Below are positions 14,874 through 22,008 of a DNA stretch of 37,326 nt, in pieces. The position numbers and the translations under genes are program-made. Within the stretch, counting starts at the first letter, position 1, and each line of letters opens with the position of its first letter. Origin of the DNA: a virus. Under the pieces are notes generated by a model that worked only from the letters and a program-made list of their open reading frames with translations, searched no databases and was not told where the DNA came from. The DNA is taken from positions 1 through 37,326 of the IMG/VR virus record IMGVR_UViG_3300049440_000240, one strand, 5' to 3'.

Positions 14874-16345
14874 AGATTCGTCGGATCGCCCTGCTCGGCC
14901 TCTTGGCCCTGGTGTGCTCGGGGGCTCACGCGCAGACGCCGACGATCCGTCAGTTCACCAACGGGCCTGGTGTCAACAATGCGACGGCGACGACGTACGT
15001 GTGCCGTCTGGACTCGGTTTCGCTGGCCTCGAACTACCTCTTCGCCGTCTTCAATACCGCGACAGGGAATACCGGCGGCTCGGTCGCCGACGACAAAGGC
15101 AACACCTGGACTCGCGTGCTTGGCGCGGCCGGCAACCAGCGGATTGAGGTCTTCCAGTCCCCGGGCGCGGCCGCGGGCACGCAGAGGATTACCTACACGC
15201 CCTCGACTGGTGTGAACAACATCCAGGGCGGCTGCGGCGAGGCCTACAACGTCGCCACATCGAGCCCGGTCGACGGGACTGCTTGCAGCGGCACCAGCGC
15301 CGGCGCCACGGCCGTAGCGTGTAGCGCAGCGATCACCACGACGGTCTCGGGCGACCTGGTCCTGCAGTACGGCGTGCAGGATTCCGGGATCGGGATGACC
15401 TCCTGGACCCACGGCTCCTCGCCGTGGCTCTTCGCCAACGCGGGCGCTGACATCCAGATCGGCCAGGCGCTGCAGGCACAGGTGCAGCCTTCCTCGGGCG
15501 CGATCACGCCCTCGATGACCCAGGCACCATCGCACGCCTTCGACACGATCGGATGGGCCGTGAAGGCTGCGGCGGCCGGCACGGCGCCGACTGGAATGTA
15601 CGTTGAGGGTCTCGAGCACGCGAACATCTCGGGCGCCGCGGCCACGCCGGTCAAGGTTCCGTTCCCGTGCACGAACAGCAACACGATTGTCGTCCGGCCG
15701 ATTTTCATCGACGCGCTGACGATCACCGGCATCACCGACACGGTCGGGAACACGTACACGGCCGCCGCCGCGCAGATCAGCAACACCGGATCCGGCCAGG
15801 TGCGCGTGTGGGTCGCCGCCGGCGCCAGCTGCAGCCAGACAAATGTTCTCTCGCTGGCGTTCACCGGGGCGAATTCCTCCGGGCAGACGGCAATCGTCGA
15901 GGGCGTCGTCGGCGCCGCGAGCTCGCCGGTCGATACCAGCATCACGTGCGGCAGCTCCACGCATACGGGGAATAGCTGCCAGACCACGGGAAGCGACGCC
16001 ACGGCCGGGAGCCACTCCCTCGCCACGGTCACCATTGTCCCATCGACATCTTCGGGCCTGGTCTTCGCCTCGGTCGGTCTGACCAATCCCGAACCCTGTA
16101 ACGCCTCCGCGACCGGCCTATTGACAGCCATGATCTCGACGCCGGAGGCCTCGTCGGCGGACATGGACGAGAACAACTGCTGGAACATCGACTACAACGC
16201 CAGCAATGCCTCGCGCACCTACAACTTCACCATGCCGAACGGCGGGGCGGGCAACTGGGCGGCCTACGCCATCGCCCTGACGGCGCCGGCGAGCGGTAGC
16301 ACCCCCGCGATCAGCAAGCGCACTAAGCTGGAGGCTATCGAATGA
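14870..16345 (+). CDS. Exported-looking protein with two related beta domains
   Basis: 491 residues from GTG 14870 in a GTGA overlap. A Sec signal peptide (K2, R4-R5, core 6-18, A-H-A before Q22) is followed by two domains that look duplicated: each has a D-x-x-GN-T-W/Y segment (DDKGNTWTRV near 80, DTVGNTYTAA near 285) and a later SSPVD segment (about 128 and 350). Such domains are common in surface and fibre proteins. The Cys content is even, which would fit disulfides in an oxidising compartment. Confidence 0.65.
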   Translation: MKIRRIALLGLLALVCSGAHAQTPTIRQFTNGPGVNNATATTYVCRLDSVSLASNYLFAVFNTATGNTGGSVADDKGNTWTRVLGAAGNQRIEVFQSPGAAAGTQRITYTPSTGVNNIQGGCGEAYNVATSSPVDGTACSGTSAGATAVACSAAITTTVSGDLVLQYGVQDSGIGMTSWTHGSSPWLFANAGADIQIGQALQAQVQPSSGAITPSMTQAPSHAFDTIGWAVKAAAAGTAPTGMYVEGLEHANISGAAATPVKVPFPCTNSNTIVVRPIFIDALTITGITDTVGNTYTAAAAQISNTGSGQVRVWVAAGASCSQTNVLSLAFTGANSSGQTAIVEGVVGAASSPVDTSITCGSSTHTGNSCQTTGSDATAGSHSLATVTIVPSTSSGLVFASVGLTNPEPCNASATGLLTAMISTPEASSADMDENNCWNIDYNASNASRTYNFTMPNGGAGNWAAYAIALTAPASGSTPAISKRTKLEAIE

Positions 16346-16884
16346 AGCGCAACTGGTCGCTCTACGCAGTCCTAGCCTGCATGGTCCTGATCTTCGCGGC
16401 AGGCCTGCTCGTACCGCAGAGATGGGCCACGGTCGAAGCTCAGGGTGGCCCGTTCGGCGCACAGGCGATGTGCAACAGCGGGGTGGCCACGGGCAACTTC
16501 TGCAGCTTCTCGGCGGCACAGCTGGGCGTGAACGCCCTGACCGAGCCGGCCACGGGCACGACGGCGCTCTCGAACATTGTCGATACCCGCGGTGTCCGCG
16601 AGCTCACGCTGATTGCGGCCTGCAGCTCGGGCAACTGGACGGTGAACGTCCAGACCTACTTCGAGGACGGGACCACGGCCACGGCGTTCATCACGCCGCT
16701 GTCTGCGATCGCCGCCGGAGCCCCGACGCAGCTCAACATCGGAAGCGAGTCGAATCCATCGAGCAACACGGGAACGATCTCGACGACGGCCCTCGTGCGC
16801 CTCCCGCAGCGCGCGCTGGCCTTTAGCTTCACCAACGCGGGAGGCGCTGGCACGTGCACGGCGAGGATCTTCCTCGCATACTAA
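16342..16884 (+). CDS. Small exported-looking protein of the virion block
   Basis: 180 residues, started in an ATGA overlap. K2-R3, a hydrophobic run at 7-24 and V-E-A before Q34 make a long signal peptide or a signal anchor. The mature part is a compact beta-rich domain with five Cys. Third of three successive genes of this kind between portal and scaffold. Confidence 0.6.
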   Translation: MKRNWSLYAVLACMVLIFAAGLLVPQRWATVEAQGGPFGAQAMCNSGVATGNFCSFSAAQLGVNALTEPATGTTALSNIVDTRGVRELTLIAACSSGNWTVNVQTYFEDGTTATAFITPLSAIAAGAPTQLNIGSESNPSSNTGTISTTALVRLPQRALAFSFTNAGGAGTCTARIFLAY

Positions 16885-16897
16885 AGCGGAGGCACCG

Positions 16898-17950
16898 ATG
16901 AACGATCACTACGAGATCCGAGGCCTGGCGGCGCTGCTGCAGTTCCGCGGGCTGCATTTCTTTCCCGATGAAGGCGGCGACGGCGGAGGCGGAGCCGCCG
17001 GCGCGGGAGGCGGCGATGGAGCTGGGAGTGGAGCTGCTGGCGGGGCTGGCGGCGCGGGTGGCGATGGCGCTGGAGCTGGCGGCGCTGCTGGTGCTGGCGG
17101 CGGTGGCGATGCTGGCGCTGGCGGCGGAGGTGGAGCGGCGGCGGCGAGTGCGGCGGGCGATAACGTCGCCGAGCTGCGGCGCAACTACGAGTCCGCCAAA
17201 ACCAACCTCGAAAAGTGGACCAAGCTCGGGGCCGACCCCGATCAGGTAGCGCAGCACGCGACCGCCGGCCAGAAGCTCTACACGCAGTATGAGGGCATCG
17301 CGACCCGGCTGGGCTACAAGAAAGAAGAGTTCCAGGAGGCCTACAACGCGGATCCGGGCAAGGTCATCGCGTTCCTGGGGCGCAAGGCCGCCGAACGCCA
17401 GGCCGCCGAAGCCGCAAACGGCAACAAACCGCTCACGCGCGACGAGATCAACCGGCTGCTCGAGGACAAGCTCAACGAGAAGACGGCGCCCCTCGAAGAG
17501 CGCGAGAACCTCCGTCTGGCAAATGAAGCCGATTTCAAGGTTTCACAGACCTTCGAAAAGCTCGGGCAGACCACGTTCACGCCCGAGGGCTGGAAGGCAA
17601 TGCCGCAGGGGGAGCGAGACACCCTGCAGCTCGTGATGCAGGAAATGCTTGCATACGACGAGCCCGCGCTGATCGAGATCAAGACCAAGGGCGCGACGGC
17701 GCCGGTCCAGAAATACTTCCAGGAGGCGGTGAAATTCCTGGACACCTACTACAACGCCCGACTTTCGAGAGAGACCGGAGGGGGCGCCGCGCGGGCCGCG
17801 GGAGCAGGCGCTGGCGCGAATGGTGGCGGCGGAAAGGGCAAAGGTGGTGGCGCAGCGACCCCTCCGGGCGTCAACGCGGCCACCGGAAAGCCCTGGACGA
17901 TCAACGAGCTGATCGAGGATCCGAGCCGCATCGGAGCGGCGTACAAGTAG
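16898..17950 (+). CDS. Capsid scaffolding protein with Gly/Ala-rich segments
   Basis: 350 residues. Directly before the major capsid gene, highly charged and helical (residues 90-290), with coiled-coil stretches (ELRRNYESAKTNLEKWTKL; RDEINRLLEDKLNEK), matching phage scaffolds. An unusual Gly/Ala/Asp repeat fills about residues 27-88 and a second Gly-rich segment lies near 293-322. Its C-terminal ITINEL-like helix (WTINELIEDPSRIG) may bind coat protein. The Gly region is encoded by a G-rich top strand. Confidence 0.7.
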   Translation: MNDHYEIRGLAALLQFRGLHFFPDEGGDGGGGAAGAGGGDGAGSGAAGGAGGAGGDGAGAGGAAGAGGGGDAGAGGGGGAAAASAAGDNVAELRRNYESAKTNLEKWTKLGADPDQVAQHATAGQKLYTQYEGIATRLGYKKEEFQEAYNADPGKVIAFLGRKAAERQAAEAANGNKPLTRDEINRLLEDKLNEKTAPLEERENLRLANEADFKVSQTFEKLGQTTFTPEGWKAMPQGERDTLQLVMQEMLAYDEPALIEIKTKGATAPVQKYFQEAVKFLDTYYNARLSRETGGGAARAAGAGAGANGGGGKGKGGGAATPPGVNAATGKPWTINELIEDPSRIGAAYK

Positions 17951-18072
17951 GGCCAAGTTTGGCGTGACACGTCTCCGGGCTCGCCATCCGGGAGGCTGAA
18001 AGGCGCCCCGCCAGCGCACGCTCACCACGCGCACCTCCGCGGACCGACGATAGAACCCACGAGGAGAAAAGT

Positions 18073-19500
18073 GTGCGAAATCAAAATCGGAGCGTAGCGG
18101 TGGCAGCGCTGCGCCTGGCGGCCGGCACGTTCGGCCTCCTGGTGATGCTGCTCGCCGCGGTAGGACACGCCCACGGAGGGACTGCGCCTCTGCTGGCCGT
18201 GGTTTCCACCACGACCTACCTCGCCGACGCCAAGATCGTGTACGGGGCGATCCAGAACCAGGTGTCGACGCAGGCCATCGTGATGAACCTGTTCGGAGAC
18301 GGGTCGAAGTTCGGCAAGCCGGTCAACAACATCGGCGCGCGCGGCTACGTGTTCCTGGCGAGACTCCAGCCGAATTGGAACCTGGGGTACCGCGTGGAAG
18401 GCGTGACCGGCGTAGGGACGTCGGGTAACCAGGGCCTGCAACAGGCCACGGTGACCCTGCGGTACGCCTACGTGCCGATCGCCATCACCGGCCAGGCCGA
18501 AAACCTGACCAAGGGCGAGAGCCGGGCCTTCATGCAGGCCAAGGCACTCGAAGCGAAATACGATATGGAGGACCTGACCAGCCACGTCAACGTGGTGGTG
18601 GCGGGCGCGCAGCCGGGTGGCGCACTCGCGACGGTGACGGGCGCGGGCGTCGGGACCTTCACGGCATCCAACGCCGGCAACCTGCCGGGCGCAATTTTCC
18701 TGCGTATCAACCAGATCGTCGACTCGACGCCGGTCGCCGGCGCCGCGTCGTCCACAGCCGGCGCAACGATCTCGGCCATCAACTACGGCACGCGCGTCGT
18801 GACCCTCGTCGGCGGCTCGGGCGCCAACACGCCGGTCAACGGCGACGTCATCACGCTCACGGGTGAGTATCCGCAGTCGGCCATCACCGGCGACGGGTAC
18901 ATCACCGCGAATGGGCTGAACGTCATCGTCAGCGCCACGGGCCTGATGCAGGGCCTCAATCCGGCCACGGGTGGCCAGCAGAGCTGGGCGGCCTACACGG
19001 CCGACGCCGGCCCGGCGGTCATCAGCTCGCCAGCGCTGCAGCAGATGCGGCAGTTCGTCAAGAATCGCGGCGGGGTAGACCCCGACGTGTTCCTGACGGG
19101 CTCCGCGCAGATCAACCAGCTGGTGAACATCGCCACGCAAACGCTCCGATTCGACGTCAACCTGGCGCGCACCGCGGGCCAGAAGCAGGCGCTCAACCTG
19201 GGCTTCGCGGCCTTCGATTACGCCGGCTTGATGATGATCGAGGACAAGGACATCCAGCCGGACCGGGTGTTCTGCCTCGCGACCGAAATGATGAAGAAGT
19301 TCGAGGCGCTGCCGCTGTCGCTCGCAGAGGACGAGGCGGGCACCTGGACTCGCATCTCCGGCGCCAACGGGATCGCGGACGCTGTCCAGGGTCTGCTCCG
19401 CTGGTACCACAACATCGGCACGCTGCAGCGCAGCTCGACGGGGTTGCTGTTTGACCTGACCGTCCCGGCCGCGTTCGCAACGACGCCGCCGACGCTCTAA
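18073..19500 (+). CDS. Major capsid protein with signal-peptide-like N-terminus
   Basis: 475 residues from GTG 18073, with GAGGAGAAAAGT immediately upstream. Downstream of residue 40 it reads as a coat protein: a helical segment (NLTKGESRAFMQAKALEAKY), a P-loop-like P-domain segment (DPDVFLTGSAQINQLVN), and a late FAAFDYAGLMMIEDKDIQPDR strand pair followed by coat-like closing residues. Residues 1-33 contain R2, R6 and R14, a hydrophobic core at 15-30 and G-H-A before H34, resembling a Sec signal. The next in-frame ATG (18145) lacks a ribosome site. Confidence 0.8.
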   Translation: MRNQNRSVAVAALRLAAGTFGLLVMLLAAVGHAHGGTAPLLAVVSTTTYLADAKIVYGAIQNQVSTQAIVMNLFGDGSKFGKPVNNIGARGYVFLARLQPNWNLGYRVEGVTGVGTSGNQGLQQATVTLRYAYVPIAITGQAENLTKGESRAFMQAKALEAKYDMEDLTSHVNVVVAGAQPGGALATVTGAGVGTFTASNAGNLPGAIFLRINQIVDSTPVAGAASSTAGATISAINYGTRVVTLVGGSGANTPVNGDVITLTGEYPQSAITGDGYITANGLNVIVSATGLMQGLNPATGGQQSWAAYTADAGPAVISSPALQQMRQFVKNRGGVDPDVFLTGSAQINQLVNIATQTLRFDVNLARTAGQKQALNLGFAAFDYAGLMMIEDKDIQPDRVFCLATEMMKKFEALPLSLAEDEAGTWTRISGANGIADAVQGLLRWYHNIGTLQRSSTGLLFDLTVPAAFATTPPTL

Positions 19501-19518
19501 GGCGTCAAGCCCTCAGGA

Positions 19519-19546
19519 GGGGATGCCAACGATCGTTGGCATCCCC
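19519..19546. repeat. 28-bp perfect palindrome after the capsid gene
   Basis: The whole of 19519-19546 is self-complementary, with arms GGGGATGCCAAC and GTTGGCATCCCC around a central GATC. It starts 18 bases after the capsid stop. As RNA it forms a 12-bp stem with a GATC loop. There is no U-tract, so it may protect the 3' end of the abundant capsid mRNA or lower read-through. As DNA it could bind a dimeric protein. Confidence 0.65.
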
Positions 19547-19575
19547 AGCCGGAGACGGGAAGGGAACTGCGCACC

Positions 19576-20328
19576 GTGAACCGACCAGCACACGTCGACA
19601 TCGAGCACCACGGCATGATCGCGCTGCTCCATCACCCGCAGCTGACCGCGGAGATGAAAAGCTCGATCGACCGCGAGATCTTTGTCCGCGCGGAACGCAT
19701 CCGCTCGGGTGCCTTTTGTGGCGCCGGTACCGAATGGGAAAAGCGCTTTCAAAGAATCGATCGCGAGCTTCGCCTACGCTGGGCTTTCCCGGAAGGCCCG
19801 GGCGAGATCGTCTACCACGACCGCGTGGCGCGCGGCGTCCCGCACCCTGCGGCGCATTGGGTGGTGGACCGATGGGTCGAGCAGTGGCAGGCCTGGGCGC
19901 CCGTCCTGTTCATCTGCGACACCAGTGTCGAGCCGCCGGCGCCGCTGCACATCAATTCCGCCTGGTGGCTGATGCTCAAGGCTGCGGATATGCAGGCGGC
20001 CGACAACGCCAAGCGCATCCTCGACGAGAAGCGGGCTGCGGCGGCCGCGCGGCGGGCGGAGATCCGCAAAGAGAACGACGAGAAGGTGCGGGCCGCCGTC
20101 GATTCGCTGTCCTCGCGGCAGATCAAGCAGTTCGTCGAAGTCGAGCAGGCCATCCAGTCGGGCGAGAAGATCGAGGCGCACGGCTCGGATGAGCGGTTCC
20201 TCGATCACGTGTGGAACAACCAGAAGCAGGGCAAGATCGCAAACGTGCCGACCGGGAGGTCGATCAACCCGGGGATGCACCCCCGGCGCTATCAGCGCCA
20301 GAAAGCAGAGGCGGTACCGTGTACCTAA
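19576..20328 (+). CDS. Hypothetical head-associated protein
   Basis: 250 residues from GTG 19576. The first 135 residues are Trp/His-rich and folded. A long charged helix follows (NAKRILDEKRAAAAARRAEI and onward to about 200), then a basic tail (HPRRYQRQK). Located right after the capsid gene, so a virion or head-completion role is plausible. No family recognised. Confidence 0.65.
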   Translation: MNRPAHVDIEHHGMIALLHHPQLTAEMKSSIDREIFVRAERIRSGAFCGAGTEWEKRFQRIDRELRLRWAFPEGPGEIVYHDRVARGVPHPAAHWVVDRWVEQWQAWAPVLFICDTSVEPPAPLHINSAWWLMLKAADMQAADNAKRILDEKRAAAAARRAEIRKENDEKVRAAVDSLSSRQIKQFVEVEQAIQSGEKIEAHGSDERFLDHVWNNQKQGKIANVPTGRSINPGMHPRRYQRQKAEAVPCT

Positions 20329-20960
20329 TCACAGCGATGCGGAAGAAGTGCGAGGACTGCGGCGGCCAGGGCCAGCGGATTGACGAGACGACGCCCTGCC
20401 CCAGCTGCCTCGGCCGCGGCGAGCTCGGCGTGGACGTCGTCATCGAGGGCCGGCTCTATCAGCTCTTTCCGGAGGAAATGCTCGAGGTCGAGGACAAGCA
20501 CCACGCCAAGGCCATCCTGACGCTCAAAGAGTTCCGCGGCGTCGTCGAGGTCAAAGAGCAACGGAAGGGCAACCAGGTGATCGTGGACGCCGACGGCGCG
20601 ATCGCGATCTCGAAGCAGCGGATCCGGCGGACCTACGAGACGCGCCTGGCGCAGTACGTCCAGGAGCAGCGCGAGGGCCCGATGGCTGCCGGCAAGCCGC
20701 CGATCGCGCCGACGGGGATTTATCTCGAGGCGATCGAGGCGCTGGGCGTCGATCTGCCGGCGCTGGGCATCAACCCGCCGGCCTACCAGGTAAGCAAGAT
20801 GCTGGCCGCCGGGCAGTCGATCGCGAATGCGGAAGTGACCGAACTGCGCGCCGAGGTCAAGCGCCTCACCGAGCTCGTGGGCAAGCTGGTCGAAAAGCCG
20901 GCCGCGCCGCGCTCGCACAAGAAGAAGCCGGCGCCGTCTCCGGTGGCTGCGATCAGCTAG
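20319..20960 (+). CDS. DnaJ-type zinc-finger protein
   Basis: 213 residues from GTG 20319 with AGAGG eight bases before it; ATG 20337 is an alternative. The N-terminus has CEDCGGQGQ and CPSCLGRGE, two C-x2-C-x-G-x-G repeats as in the DnaJ central zinc domain. A coiled helix (EVTELRAEVKRLTELVGKLV) and a Lys/Pro-rich tail end the protein. It may act as an assembly chaperone, since it lies between capsid and tail-adaptor genes; that is inference. Confidence 0.65.
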   Translation: MYLITAMRKKCEDCGGQGQRIDETTPCPSCLGRGELGVDVVIEGRLYQLFPEEMLEVEDKHHAKAILTLKEFRGVVEVKEQRKGNQVIVDADGAIAISKQRIRRTYETRLAQYVQEQREGPMAAGKPPIAPTGIYLEAIEALGVDLPALGINPPAYQVSKMLAAGQSIANAEVTELRAEVKRLTELVGKLVEKPAAPRSHKKKPAPSPVAAIS

Positions 20961-20967
20961 GGGGCCG

Positions 20968-22008
20968 ATGTCCACCTACGGCGACATGTTCGGGGCGGTC
21001 ACCCGCTGGCTGAAAGAGCCGGCCACGGACGATCTGCTGTTCGATGCCATCAACGACGCCTGCTCGGATCTGTGGGAAGCCGAGATCCAGGTCATCCTCT
21101 CGAACTTCATCGGCGGTCCAGTCACCGTCCAGATCGGCCAAGGCGTCGAACGGGCGCCGATCGTACTGATTCCGGACCCCGTGGCGCCGCCCACGCTCAA
21201 CGCGGTCCCTGGCGGCGCGCTCGCCGCGCGGAACTACGATTACGGCTTTACTTGGGTCACGGATTCGGGCTCCGAAACCAACTTGAGTCCTCTGGTCAGC
21301 AGCGTCGCCATCGGCAACAACCAGCTGGCGGCCGCCTTCACCCCAACGCTCGCTCCGCCTTCCTACGCGGTTGGTTGGAACATCTACATGAGTCTGCACG
21401 CGAACGGGCGCCTTGCACTGCAGAATCAGGATCCTCTGCCGCTCGCGGACGTCCAGAACACGCTCTACGAATGGATCGAGCCGCAGACCGGCATTGTCCA
21501 GTTCGGGGATCCCGGAAACCCTCCGGCGCCGCCGACGGCGAACACGACAGCTGACTCCATCGCCTACATCACGCACCTCGAGCAGCAGCTGCCCGACACA
21601 ACCTGGCGCCCGTACGACCAGTCAAACATCGACTCGGTGATGATGCGGCGCCTGGCGCGAACGATCGCCAGCGCCACGCCGTACCAGTACTACGCTTACG
21701 ACTTCGTCAACAATTCCCGCATCGAGATCCGGCCGGCCACCGGCGGCGCGATCAACCCACGGTATTTCTTCATCCAGCGGCCGCCGAAGGCCCGCATCAA
21801 GACGGCGACAATCCCGTTCCCCTCGGCCGGCGAGGAGGCCTTCGTGCGGTACCGGTCGCTCTCGCTCCTGCTCCTGGCGGATCACGAGTACAGCGCGGCC
21901 GAGCACTGGGAATCCGAGGCAGGGAAGAAGCTGAGCGGCATCCTGCTCGCTGCCAACAAGCAAAACAGCAAACGCAACACCACGATCAAGCCGTTCCTCT
22001 ACAGCTGA
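20968..22008 (+). CDS. Head-to-tail adaptor, P22 gp4-like, with inserted FN3-like domain
   Basis: 346 residues. The N-terminal helix pair (FDAINDACSDLWEAEI) and the C-terminal RYRSLSLLLLADHEYSAAEH resemble helical tail accessory factors that bind below the portal. Between them, about residues 72-150, is a beta domain beginning ARNYDYGFTWVTDSGSETNL and ending GWNIYMS, which reads as FN3/Ig-like. The stop overlaps the next ATG (TGATG). Confidence 0.65.
   Translation: MSTYGDMFGAVTRWLKEPATDDLLFDAINDACSDLWEAEIQVILSNFIGGPVTVQIGQGVERAPIVLIPDPVAPPTLNAVPGGALAARNYDYGFTWVTDSGSETNLSPLVSSVAIGNNQLAAAFTPTLAPPSYAVGWNIYMSLHANGRLALQNQDPLPLADVQNTLYEWIEPQTGIVQFGDPGNPPAPPTANTTADSIAYITHLEQQLPDTTWRPYDQSNIDSVMMRRLARTIASATPYQYYAYDFVNNSRIEIRPATGGAINPRYFFIQRPPKARIKTATIPFPSAGEEAFVRYRSLSLLLLADHEYSAAEHWESEAGKKLSGILLAANKQNSKRNTTIKPFLYS

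Noticed and set aside
17951-18072. Possible hairpin in the 122-base gap before the capsid gene
   Set aside because: The repeated CCGGG segments there are direct, not inverted, and no stable stem was found. The gap holds the capsid ribosome site and nothing else that can be supported.
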